A program made the translations under genes and the position numbers. 64,000 nucleotides of DNA, taken from positions 1 to 64,000 of the forward strand of contig JABSOS010000006.1 of the NCBI GenBank assembly GCA_013216135.1, in the 5' to 3' direction. The DNA is from Candidatus Caenarcanales bacterium. GTDB taxonomy: Bacteria > Cyanobacteriota > Vampirovibrionia > LMEP-6097. Under the pieces are notes generated by a model. The model was not told where the DNA came from, did no database searches, and saw nothing but the letters and a program-made list of their open reading frames with translations. Below are positions 8,790 to 16,554 of the stretch, in pieces (positions within the stretch are counted from its first letter, which is position 1; each line of letters opens with the position of its first letter).

Positions 8790-9858
8790 GGCAGTTTCCA
8801 ACTGCCATTTAATACGGAGTACAAATTTAACGAAAAACTAAGAAAAAAGGCTCATAGATATAAAGCAAAAACCATATGAGCCAATACAAACGTCTTACCC
8901 GTGATCTAAGGTTAGTAATCTCCACTATGAGATTACAGCCTACATATCAATATCGAATAGCAGAGCAGATTGGCGTTAGTCAATCTGCAGTAAGTCAAGA
9001 GCTTTCAAGGAACAGTGTTCATGGAATATATGACCATGAAAAAGCAGATTTACTAGCAAAGTCAAGAAATAAAAGAATCAAACGAGTTCTAGGCAACTCT
9101 AAAATACAGAAATTTGTAAGGGAGAAATTAAAAGAGCGGAAAAGTCCAGAATAAATTTCAAGATTAGCGCTGAGAGAAGGAATTCAAGTAAGTAGATCAT
9201 CAATATACAACTACATAGATGCAAACAAAGAACTAAAAAAGTATCGTAAGCATAAAAAATATAGAAGAAGGCACAAACTTTCTTCAAAACATAGAATTCC
9301 AGATAGGATCAGTATTGAAGAAAGGCCAGAAGAAGCAAAGCAAAGATATGAATATGGTCACTGTGAGATGGATTTTGTAATTGGCTCTGGTAGCTTAGAT
9401 TGTGTTTTAAGCCTAAGGGACAGAAAAACAAGATATCCGTTGTTTCTAAAGCTTAAAGACAAAACCGAATTAAGCACTTACAGTAATTTAATCAAGGTTT
9501 TAGCCCCTCTAAAAATCAAAACTTTATCAACAGATAACGATAAATCTTTTGTTTGTCACAAGGCAATAAAGTTACAAACAGGTATTCAGACATACTTCAC
9601 AAGACCAGCTGCTCCTCATGAAAAGGGTTCAATAGAACAGTTAAACAAAGAACTTAGAGTATTTTACCCAAAGGGAACTGACTTTTCAAAAGTTACTCAA
9701 GCAGATTTGGATAAGATTTCAGAACTTTTGAGGGATACTCCAATGAAAGTTTTAAACTGGAAAACTCCAAGGGAAGTTTTTCAAGAAGAGTTTAGTTTAG
9801 ATTCTAGCTAAAAAATCATCAGTGACTAATTTAATTTTAATCATAGAGGGAGTCTGCC
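8790..9858 (+). mobile_element. IS30-family insertion sequence, inactivated
   Basis: About 1.07 kb surrounding one transposase frame. Candidate imperfect terminal inverted repeats begin GGCAGTTTCC at 8790 and, on the other strand, GGCAGACTCC ending at 9858. Length and single-ORF layout match IS30. I could not find a target-site duplication with confidence, so exact ends are tentative. The left repeat also forms a local hairpin, GGCAGTT/AACTGCC. Confidence 0.45.
8876..9811 (+). pseudogene. IS30-family transposase with single nonsense mutation
   Basis: The frame is continuous from 8876 to 9811 apart from one TAA at 9152-9154. The upstream part holds the IS30 helix-turn-helix (QIGVSQSAVSQELSRN, residues ~33-48). 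The downstream part, in the same frame, holds the DDE catalytic core: GHCEMDF, STDND and KGSIEQLNKELR followed by FYPKGTDF. The sequence around the stop reads SPE-stop-ISRLALREG, matching the IS30 pattern SPEQIS, so a CAA glutamine codon became TAA. No frameshift or deletion is seen, so inactivation looks recent. Repair by one base would give a 311-residue transposase. Confidence 0.88.
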
Positions 9859-9915
9859 TCTTGATGTAGCGCGTTTAATTTTGAAAAAAACTTTGAAATT
9901 CTAAATCTAAAAGAA

Positions 9916-9951
9916 AATACTAGCTAATTTCTATCAAAATTAGCTAGTATT
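9916..9951 (-). terminator. Rho-independent terminator of the secretin operon
   Basis: A 15-bp perfect stem (9916-9930 with 9937-9951) with a 6-base loop. Read on the minus strand it is followed by TTTTCTTTTAG, so it would end transcripts from the minus-strand genes at 9976-14204. Confidence 0.75.
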
Positions 9952-9975
9952 ACAAATTAACTATGAACCTCTTTC

Positions 9976-10164
9976 TCAGAAAATTAAGCTAGATTCTGGA
10001 AACTTCAAACTATTAGAGGTTATACCTTTTTCGCTATTATCTAAACCTATAGAAGATGTTTTCTTGGAAGTTTCAATATTATCTTTTCCACTAGTTTCTA
10101 GAAATGGAGTTCTTCTGTATCGAGTTATATCAACTTTTCTAGGCTCAAATTCAGGTGCTTGCAC
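9976..10164 (-). CDS. small hypothetical protein, 62 aa
   Basis: A polar, Ser/Lys-rich ORF from a GTG at 10164. It starts 22 bases after the recombinase-like gene and ends just before the operon terminator, so its position fits a last operon gene. No Shine-Dalgarno and no recognised family; it could be untranslated 3' sequence. Confidence 0.4.
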   Translation of the reverse strand: MQAPEFEPRKVDITRYRRTPFLETSGKDNIETSKKTSSIGLDNSEKGITSNSLKFPESSLIF

Positions 10165-10186
10165 GACTTAAGATAATAGTGCGGAC

Positions 10187-10999
10187 TCATCCTCTGGGAT
10201 GATAGCTTTTAAATTCTTTTAACAATACATAATCTTTTTTCTTAGCTTCAAATTTTTCATAGCTCGCACCTAACTTTAAGCCGAGTAATTTATTTACTTC
10301 ATCTAAACTCATATTAGTTTCTAAAAGATGCAAAATTCTAGATCTTCTAAGTTTCTTTATCGACAAATTATGTCTTTTAAATATTTTCTCTAAGCTGATT
10401 TTTTCATTGCTGATAGGATCTAAATTAAAAATTTTATAATCTAAGCCTTCTTTACTTAAGCTTCTAACAAAGTCTTTAGTTGCTTTAGCTATATCATCAC
10501 TAAGTTTTATAGAAGTCTCTCTGAGTCTAAAGTTTAGATTTGCAAAGTTAAAGTCAGCTAGGCTTAAATCGTAAAACTCATCAACAGATAGATATAATTC
10601 ATAGATTAAAGTAACTATAAGCTTTTCAATGAAGCTCAAATCCCTTTTTAAGTTTTGATATTCTTCATCACTATAATAATTTTCTTTTTCTTCATCCTCT
10701 TCGACTTCAAATTCGCTTGCAAAGTTGAAAGGATTATCTTTCAAGTCTAACCAGCTACAGAACTGTCTTAGGCTACTTAGCTTAACTTTATAAGTAGAAG
10801 GATTATACTCATCTTTTAACCAGAAAATATAGTCTCTGATTGAATCTGAATTTACTGATGTATTCTCAAGCTTTTCTGTAAATTTATTTAGATCAAGAAT
10901 GATTTTATTAATAGCGGATTCACTTTTATGACTTTTTTCAGATAAAAATTCATAAAAATATTTAACAAGTTCTTGATTAAGTACTTGATTATTAGCCAT
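10187..10999 (-). CDS. degenerate tyrosine-recombinase-like protein
   Basis: The 270-aa protein has the layout of a XerC/D-type recombinase: an N-terminal SAM-like core-binding domain (~1-90, including STYKVKLSSLRQFCSWL) and a C-terminal region alignable to the catalytic domain. Key residues are replaced. Where TGLRVSE carries the first catalytic Arg, this protein has LYLSVDE with Ser138. The LGH motif is LGL (Leu241). The HxxR box is KKLR (Lys215, Arg218). A candidate Tyr247 remains in SYEKF. It is therefore probably a DNA-binding protein without recombinase activity. Its ATG overlaps the stop of the 57-codon ORF as ATGGCTAA. Confidence 0.6.
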   Translation of the reverse strand: MANNQVLNQELVKYFYEFLSEKSHKSESAINKIILDLNKFTEKLENTSVNSDSIRDYIFWLKDEYNPSTYKVKLSSLRQFCSWLDLKDNPFNFASEFEVEEDEEKENYYSDEEYQNLKRDLSFIEKLIVTLIYELYLSVDEFYDLSLADFNFANLNFRLRETSIKLSDDIAKATKDFVRSLSKEGLDYKIFNLDPISNEKISLEKIFKRHNLSIKKLRRSRILHLLETNMSLDEVNKLLGLKLGASYEKFEAKKKDYVLLKEFKSYHPRG

Positions 11000-11165
11000 T
11001 TAGTAATTGTTTTAGTTCTCTATGGAGGCTATGTTTTTCGACGAATGATTGAATTAGAGGAGAATTTGATGCCCAACCTATTTTTAATAGATGCTTTAAA
11101 TGGTCAATAGGACCACTGTTTTTATTTAAAGTGCTTGCTTCAGCGTCTAAGATTTCTTCTGACAT
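10992..11165 (-). CDS. 57-aa hypothetical protein coupled to recombinase-like gene
   Basis: Read directly from the sequence: ATG at 11165, TAA at 10992-10994, start MSEEILDAEASTLNK, end LHRELKQLLNG. It fills the 170-base gap between the exported 159-aa protein (3 bases upstream) and the recombinase-like gene, whose ATG overlaps its stop by 8 bases. The tight packing and coupling support real translation. The peptide is soluble and helical; no family is recognised. Confidence 0.6.
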   Translation of the reverse strand: MSEEILDAEASTLNKNSGPIDHLKHLLKIGWASNSPLIQSFVEKHSLHRELKQLLNG

Positions 11166-11168
11166 GAT

Positions 11169-11648
11169 TTAAGGTTTAATTATACCTTCTTCAGCATTCC
11201 AGACTGTACCATCTTCAAAAAGTACCTCATCAACTGTTGCAATAAAAAGAGTGTCTATATTTTCATTAATAATTCTTTGCTCATAGCTTTTATTTGTTTT
11301 GTTTGGTTTTAATTTTTTAACTGAGCTGATAACAAATTCTTTACTATCGATTTCTTGGAATGGGTGATATTCCTTCATCCCGATTTTATATGAAATTATA
11401 TTTTGTTCGCTTACATTCTTAACTTTAAACATAAATGTTTGCGCTACAGTCTTAACGTGTAAATTGCTTACACCATAATCTTTCATATTATGTTTTACAA
11501 TTCTCAAGGGTGATTTAGGAGCCTGCCTAAGAACTAATTCCACTTCAGTTTTGTCTTGCCTGTCTTCAAATATTCCCCATAAAGCTGATGCAGGAGATAA
11601 ATTTAGGCTCATGGAAATTATTAAAACTAAAAGTATTCTTATATTCAT
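11169..11648 (-). CDS. exported hypothetical protein, 159 aa
   Basis: N-terminal signal peptide (residues 1-22, hydrophobic ILLVLIISMSLNL with an ASA-type cleavage site). The mature part is about 135 residues, beta-rich by pattern. It follows the secretin gene by 5 bases, so it may be a periplasmic partner of that secretin, a common place for pilotin-like or assembly proteins. No lipobox cysteine is present, which argues against a classical lipoprotein pilotin. Confidence 0.7.
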   Translation of the reverse strand: MNIRILLVLIISMSLNLSPASALWGIFEDRQDKTEVELVLRQAPKSPLRIVKHNMKDYGVSNLHVKTVAQTFMFKVKNVSEQNIISYKIGMKEYHPFQEIDSKEFVISSVKKLKPNKTNKSYEQRIINENIDTLFIATVDEVLFEDGTVWNAEEGIIKP

Positions 11649-11653
11649 AGCGT

Positions 11654-13273
11654 TTATGTTGTTGAGTAAAATTTCTGAAGAATATTACTATCAGCATCTT
11701 TAACGTGAGGAGTAATTAGTATCATCAGTTCTGTCTGGGCTTTCGCTCTTGAAGTATTTCCAAACAGATTACCGATTATAGGTATTCGGCTTAGAATCGG
11801 GATTTCATTTGATGTTGATCTGGTTTTTTGGTCATCAAATATTCCACCGATAACTATAGTTTTATGATTAGGTATTTGAACTTCTGAAGTGATTCTTCTT
11901 CTAGTCGTGGTTACAGGAACTCCAGTATTGGGGTTTATATCACCGTTAGCAGATACTTCCACTTCTACTTCTACTGTAATAATTCCACCGTGTCCCACTA
12001 CTGGGGTAATACTCAGTGAGTTACCAGCAGTTACTTTCTGAATTTGTTGTGTTTGTACAACTCCTATTGCTTGTCCACCACCACCAGGGTTTGCTGCGTT
12101 TAATAAAATATTGATATCTTGATCAAAGTTAATCTGTGCGCTTTTGCCACTAGTTACTAATAATTTTTGGCTAACTTTAATTTGGGCATTAGCAGAGTTT
12201 TGACTATAAGAAGGTCGAGTATTAAAAATGAAGAAGTTGTCTTCATCAAAATTAAGATCAAAACCAGCACCATCGAGTAAATCTGCTGTATCTCCACCAG
12301 TTGAGGCATCTGATACAGTGCTCCCTATTCTTCCAATATTGAAAGTATCAGCATATGGTGTTAAAGCACGGTTTAAACTCTCAGACATTTCTACAAGTTT
12401 TACATCAAGCTCGACTTGAGGGATAGGTTGATCAACTGCCTTTACAAAATTACGTAATTTTTCAATATCTTCAGCTGAACCATCAGCTATAAGAGCATTT
12501 TGCTTTTCACTAGATTTCGCTAGTTTTTTAATATCTTCAGGTAAGAATTTGAGTATTTCTTTAGCATCTATGTAATTAAGAGGTATAAATGCTGTTTCAT
12601 TATATAAGCTGAAATTCTTATTAGCGCTATTGTAGAGAACGTATGCTTCACCACTTTTGGTGTGTTTAAACTGACTACCAGCTAAAACCAAGGTGAGTGC
12701 TTCATCGATATTTACATCTTTTAGTTTTACCGTAACTCTTTCTGTAGGCTGTGCTGTAAGAATAATATCGACTCCGTACATATTAGCCAAATCTTTTACG
12801 ATGCTTGCTATATCTTGGTTGTCGTAAACTAAATCAGTTCTTCTATCTTCTAATGGAAGTTCAGTGTCGATAATACTCGATTCTAAGCTAGAAAAGAGTT
12901 TGATATCTGATCTACTATTTGCTCTGAGGATTGTGAAGTTGTTATCTCCTCTCGCGACAAAATCAACTCCAGCAGCTCTTACTAAGTTCATGAAGGCATC
13001 ATTAAAAGTAAGATCATTAATTTCTACTACTGATATGGTTTGTCTATCTTGAATATCACCACTTACAGTGATACTTTTTCCAGAGATTCTAGCGAGGGTA
13101 GCAAAAGCATCTCTAACAGGAACATTTCTTGCTGAGAAATTTATAAGGTTAGCTTCACTTTCAAGTTCTGAACTTTGTTTAGCAGCGTGAGCCTTAGGCG
13201 TTTTAAAGCTGGAAAGCGCAAGAAATGGACTTAATACTAATGTTCCTATTAATGCTATACGCTTTAAGCTCAT
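11654..13273 (-). CDS. secretin (GspD/PilQ superfamily outer-membrane channel)
   Basis: 539 aa with signal peptide (1-30). N-domains follow: an STN/N0-like block (NFSARNVPVRDAFATLARISG, ~45-64), a second repeat around VYDNQDIASIVKDLANMYG, and an N1/KH-like segment with LNYIDAKEILKFLP. The secretin domain covers ~285-535 and carries the signature VPVTTTRRRITSEVQIPNHK and SRIPIIGNLFGNTSRAKAQTELMILITPHV. It forms the multimeric outer-membrane gate of type IV pilus or type II secretion machines. No other machine genes adjoin it, but a pseudopilin lies at 23216. Its ATG is one base from the stop of the H1-like gene, so the two are co-translated. Confidence 0.9.
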   Translation of the reverse strand: MSLKRIALIGTLVLSPFLALSSFKTPKAHAAKQSSELESEANLINFSARNVPVRDAFATLARISGKSITVSGDIQDRQTISVVEINDLTFNDAFMNLVRAAGVDFVARGDNNFTILRANSRSDIKLFSSLESSIIDTELPLEDRRTDLVYDNQDIASIVKDLANMYGVDIILTAQPTERVTVKLKDVNIDEALTLVLAGSQFKHTKSGEAYVLYNSANKNFSLYNETAFIPLNYIDAKEILKFLPEDIKKLAKSSEKQNALIADGSAEDIEKLRNFVKAVDQPIPQVELDVKLVEMSESLNRALTPYADTFNIGRIGSTVSDASTGGDTADLLDGAGFDLNFDEDNFFIFNTRPSYSQNSANAQIKVSQKLLVTSGKSAQINFDQDINILLNAANPGGGGQAIGVVQTQQIQKVTAGNSLSITPVVGHGGIITVEVEVEVSANGDINPNTGVPVTTTRRRITSEVQIPNHKTIVIGGIFDDQKTRSTSNEIPILSRIPIIGNLFGNTSRAKAQTELMILITPHVKDADSNILQKFYSTT

Positions 13274-13274
13274 A

Positions 13275-14204
13275 CTAACTCCTTCTTGTTTTGTGCTCTA
13301 ATCTTATTTTTTCAATGATATTTTTAATTTCTTCAGGACTTGGACCTCTGCTTTCTTCCTGATCTTCAGCTCCATGCTCAACGAAGCTACCATTAACGAT
13401 TTTAAAGCTAGAGCTATCCCAAGGTGTTTCAGATGGAGCTCTAAGTAAATCATCTTCTGTTAATTCTTTACCGAGTGCAAAAATGTGGCTAGCATCACCT
13501 TCTGAAGATAAAGATGGAAGCTCTTTTGCTGAAGCTGAGCTTGATTTTTTATCTTTTGAGAGTCTTCTTTTCTTAACTTTAGTTTTTGCAGAGTCTTTAA
13601 TGTATGAAGGTAAAGCTACAAACGGATTTGCTTCTTTCTTCTCAGGTGCTGCTTTAGATTTAGCTGTTGCTTTAGCTTTAGCCTTAGTTTCCTCTTTTTT
13701 AGGAGTTTCTTTTGTTTTCTTTGCTACTTCCTCTGCCTTAGCTTTAGTTGTTGTTTTTGCTTTAGTTTCTTTTTCAACAGCTTTAGTTTTAGCGGTTGCA
13801 GCTTTAGCTTTAGTAGCTGTTTTTGCTTTAGTTTCTTTTTCAGCTGCTTTAGCTTTAGTAGTAGTTGCTTTTGATGTTGCAGCCTTTGTAGTAGAACGCT
13901 TAGCTCTTGTTGCCGTTGCTTTTGTTGCAGCTTTTGTTTTAGTAGGTGTTTTCGTTACAATCTTAGCCTTTGTAGCGCTAGTACCCTTAACTACTTTAGT
14001 TTTCGTAGTCTTTTTCTCTTCCTTAACCTTAGTTTTAGTAGTTTTCCCACCTTTAGCTTCATTTTCTTGTTCTTTCTGAAGCTTTCTTTTCAGTGAATAT
14101 AATCTTTTGCGTTCTAATTCACAGTCTCTACATGAACTAGGTCTATATGAAATTCTATTTTTAGCGGTTAATTTTACACCACAAACTGTACAGTAGCTAG
14201 GCAT
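13275..14204 (-). CDS. zinc-ribbon protein with histone-H1-like Lys/Ala/Thr tail
   Basis: 309 aa. The N-terminus has two CxxC pairs, C5/C8 and C25/C28, a likely zinc ribbon. Residues ~52-195 are low-complexity Lys/Thr/Ala repeats of KAKA/TKTK type, like bacterial histone-H1-like proteins (Hc1/AlgP type). The C-terminal ~100 residues are acidic with a helical end. It is first in the secretin operon, with its stop one base before the secretin ATG. A nucleic-acid-binding or regulatory role is inferred from composition only. The long open frame on the opposite strand (13483-14079) is a shadow of the repeats. Confidence 0.75.
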   Translation of the reverse strand: MPSYCTVCGVKLTAKNRISYRPSSCRDCELERKRLYSLKRKLQKEQENEAKGGKTTKTKVKEEKKTTKTKVVKGTSATKAKIVTKTPTKTKAATKATATRAKRSTTKAATSKATTTKAKAAEKETKAKTATKAKAATAKTKAVEKETKAKTTTKAKAEEVAKKTKETPKKEETKAKAKATAKSKAAPEKKEANPFVALPSYIKDSAKTKVKKRRLSKDKKSSSASAKELPSLSSEGDASHIFALGKELTEDDLLRAPSETPWDSSSFKIVNGSFVEHGAEDQEESRGPSPEEIKNIIEKIRLEHKTRRS

Positions 14205-14264
14205 ACAACCTTATTTTACAGTGAAAAGGCCCAAAGGCCAAGATTTTGAGGAATAATAAATGTA

Positions 14265-15641
14265 ATGGATTCATTAGATTCGTTAAAAATTGAAGAATCT
14301 GGCTGCGCTGATTTCAATCGAGATGAGTTCAATGACTATTATTCAGTATGTATTGAGGAAGAGAAAAAGTATCGACATAGATATTCTAAAAACTTTCGAA
14401 AATTTGCAAAACTATTAATTTTTGAAGAATTTTCAGACTTTGAAAATCAAATATTAGAAAGACCAGAAAATTTAGCCGAGAAAGAAATCAAAATCCTTTC
14501 GACCTTTGTTTATATTTTGCAAGGAAAGGCTTTGCCTGATAATCACTTTATTCCTAGTTTTGTTGATGCTCATACTAAAAAGCGCTTGTCTCAAGGATTG
14601 GCAAAGCTATTGATAGGTTTTTTTCATATACTAAAGATAAATATAGTTTTTTCTAATCAAATTCAGCAGGCTCTTGATGATTTTGATTTCTTCTCTTTAA
14701 AAGAAATTTTGCCTGATATTACTTTTTATTATTCACAATATATTTTAGAGTTTAAGGTCACTGAAAAATATGATCAGCTTGCTCACGAGTTACTTAATTT
14801 TGAATATATTGATTTTTGTGATGGCGTTGAAAATATTGAACAAAGGCAGGAGGCAGAAAGAGTAAGATTACTTGCTTTTTATTATCGAGTAACAGGAGAT
14901 AAAGCAAAGTCTGAAGAGTATATGATGAGATATCGCAAAATTATGCCATCAGATATTACAGTTGATTTATCTCCTGAAATGAGACCTAAATCTAACCCTA
15001 GTTTTTTTCCTGCGACTGAGACATTGAAGAATTGGGGGCAAGTTTTAGAGGAAGTTGTTACTACTCAAAAAGATGTTCTTAAGATTACTGGTTTACATGA
15101 AGATACTTGTGCGTATTTTAATTGCTCTGATTGTTGTAATTACACTTCGCCGCATATGAGTCTGACTGAATATTTGTATTTAAAAGAATGGGCTGAAGAA
15201 AATGATTATCCATTAGAAGAAGCACGTGAGCGTGCTAGAGAAATTCAAGCAGAACATAAAACTGAGTTTGGGGAGGAGTTGAAAATTATTGATAAATCTA
15301 TCGCTAATAATAGTGAGAAAGGGAAAGAGAACCCTCATGGTTTTAAATATTCTTGTCCGTTTTTAGTTGATAAACGTTGCTCAATATATGAAGCTAGACC
15401 ACTTTTGTGTAGAGGCTTTGGATTATCTAGTGATGATAATTTGGCGGTGAAAACTTGTAATTTTTATCTAGGACAATATACTCATAATTGTTCTCGAGAT
15501 AATGAGCGCTATGTCTATGATTTGCGCCCAGTTCAATTAATGGCTACTGAAAGTGATAGATATCTTTCAAAAGTTAGAGGCTTGGATAAGGTGGAGCTGA
15601 AGGGGACTATTGTGTCGTGGTTGTCACAAAATCAATATTAG
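14265..15641 (+). CDS. YkgJ-type cysteine-cluster protein with N-terminal extension
   Basis: 458 aa. The C-terminal third has the YkgJ/UPF0153-type cluster: CSDCCNYTSPHMSLTEY, then YSCPFLVDKRCSIYEARPLLCRGFG, then a late Cys (KTCNFYLG). This set is thought to bind a metal or Fe-S cluster. The first ~270 residues are helical and unrecognised, perhaps repeat-like. The start at 14265 has GAGGA about 12 bases upstream. It is divergent from the secretin operon (60-base gap). The biochemical role of the family is unknown. Confidence 0.75.
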   Translation: MDSLDSLKIEESGCADFNRDEFNDYYSVCIEEEKKYRHRYSKNFRKFAKLLIFEEFSDFENQILERPENLAEKEIKILSTFVYILQGKALPDNHFIPSFVDAHTKKRLSQGLAKLLIGFFHILKINIVFSNQIQQALDDFDFFSLKEILPDITFYYSQYILEFKVTEKYDQLAHELLNFEYIDFCDGVENIEQRQEAERVRLLAFYYRVTGDKAKSEEYMMRYRKIMPSDITVDLSPEMRPKSNPSFFPATETLKNWGQVLEEVVTTQKDVLKITGLHEDTCAYFNCSDCCNYTSPHMSLTEYLYLKEWAEENDYPLEEARERAREIQAEHKTEFGEELKIIDKSIANNSEKGKENPHGFKYSCPFLVDKRCSIYEARPLLCRGFGLSSDDNLAVKTCNFYLGQYTHNCSRDNERYVYDLRPVQLMATESDRYLSKVRGLDKVELKGTIVSWLSQNQY

Positions 15642-15650
15642 TGCTTTTGC

Positions 15651-15656
15651 TATAAT
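15651..15656 (+). promoter_or_regulatory. extended -10 promoter for the gene at 15676
   Basis: TGCTATAAT is a consensus extended -10 element ending 19 bases before the TTG start. AGGTG at 15666-15670 supplies the ribosome site. No good -35 at the standard distance. Confidence 0.5.
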
Positions 15657-15675
15657 CTAACTTATAGGTGTAGTT

Positions 15676-16512
15676 TTGGGAGTGAAAAATAAAGATTTTT
15701 CATATTCTTCTTTTGCTAAGTCACGTACTAAGCAACTTAAGCCTATAAAGAAAAAAATTGTTCTTGACAAGCCAATTAAGAAAGTTCGTTTCTGGTTAAA
15801 AATAAGCTCATTTTTTGCAGCATTTTTTTCAATAATGCATCATATTGTAATTAGAATTTTCAAGAATTGCTTTGAGCTCTTTGAGTTAAGTATTTTCTCG
15901 GGTTTGTCTAAAAGTCGTAAATTTCCAATTGAAAGAGTTTACAATGATTCGATAAACTCTTTTTTGAAACACGCTTTAACTGATATTGAGCTTGAACCAG
16001 CGATGAACTTAAATGTTTTATTCTCTTCAAATTTTCGAGATCTAAATAGCTTTATTTATTCAAATAATGATTTAATCGAAAAAAAAATGAATTTCATCTT
16101 ACTCAAAATAGTTAAAGAATTTTATAAATCAGAGTATTTTAATCAGCTCACTGATGTGGCTAAAAGAGATTATTTAAATGAGAATGCCTTAAAGCTATCA
16201 CTGTCTGAGCTTAATTCTAATAATATTAAATATTTAAGTCTTAGAGTAGAAAGCTTTGCTTTTACTTATGACGAGAAAATATTGGAAAATTTTGTTAAAG
16301 ATCTTCGTAATTTCAAGTATTTAAAAATTAAAATTCAGTATAAATTTGATGTGAAAACCAGTAGATTATTTATTCAGGTTGATATTCCTGATCTAAAGTC
16401 CATAAGTAAGAATAATATCTTTAATTATTTTTCGAGGCAATCTTCTAAGTTTTATTCACTTGGAAAGAATTTGTTCTTTAAGGTTTTCACTCTTTTAAAG
16501 AAAAGTAAGTGA
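15676..16512 (+). CDS. decayed paralogue of the HATPase-like protein
   Basis: 278 aa. Residues ~131-185 align to residues ~210-265 of the next gene product: SEYFNQLTDVAKRD matches NDRFDQMTDEAKKE, and VDIPDL matches VQIPDL near both C-termini. The HATPase N-box Asn (Asn223 in the neighbour, RNLLLN) is Lys144 here (NFILLK), and ~45 residues carrying the glycine-rich ATP-lid are missing. It therefore cannot bind ATP in the usual way. A hydrophobic stretch at ~40-62 may be a membrane segment, absent from the neighbour. The start is TTG 15676 (5 bases after AGGTG) or GTG 15682. It may be a regulatory pseudokinase or a decaying copy. Confidence 0.6.
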   Translation: MGVKNKDFSYSSFAKSRTKQLKPIKKKIVLDKPIKKVRFWLKISSFFAAFFSIMHHIVIRIFKNCFELFELSIFSGLSKSRKFPIERVYNDSINSFLKHALTDIELEPAMNLNVLFSSNFRDLNSFIYSNNDLIEKKMNFILLKIVKEFYKSEYFNQLTDVAKRDYLNENALKLSLSELNSNNIKYLSLRVESFAFTYDEKILENFVKDLRNFKYLKIKIQYKFDVKTSRLFIQVDIPDLKSISKNNIFNYFSRQSSKFYSLGKNLFFKVFTLLKKSK

Positions 16513-16519
16513 ATTTATT

Positions 16520-16548
16520 TTGACTTTTTCATCCTTTAGTGTGATTAT
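16520..16548 (+). promoter_or_regulatory. sigma-70-type promoter, nearly leaderless
   Basis: TTGACT at 16520-16525, a 17-base spacer, and GATTAT at 16543-16548 preceded by TG. The predicted start site would fall at or next to the ATG at 16555, and no Shine-Dalgarno is present. Confidence 0.45.
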
Positions 16549-16554
16549 ATAGTT

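Noticed and set aside
13483-14079. Long open frame opposite the H1-like gene
   Set aside because: It is the complement of Lys/Ala/Thr repeats and gives a biased Ala/Leu/Val protein; the coding strand has a zinc ribbon and operon context.
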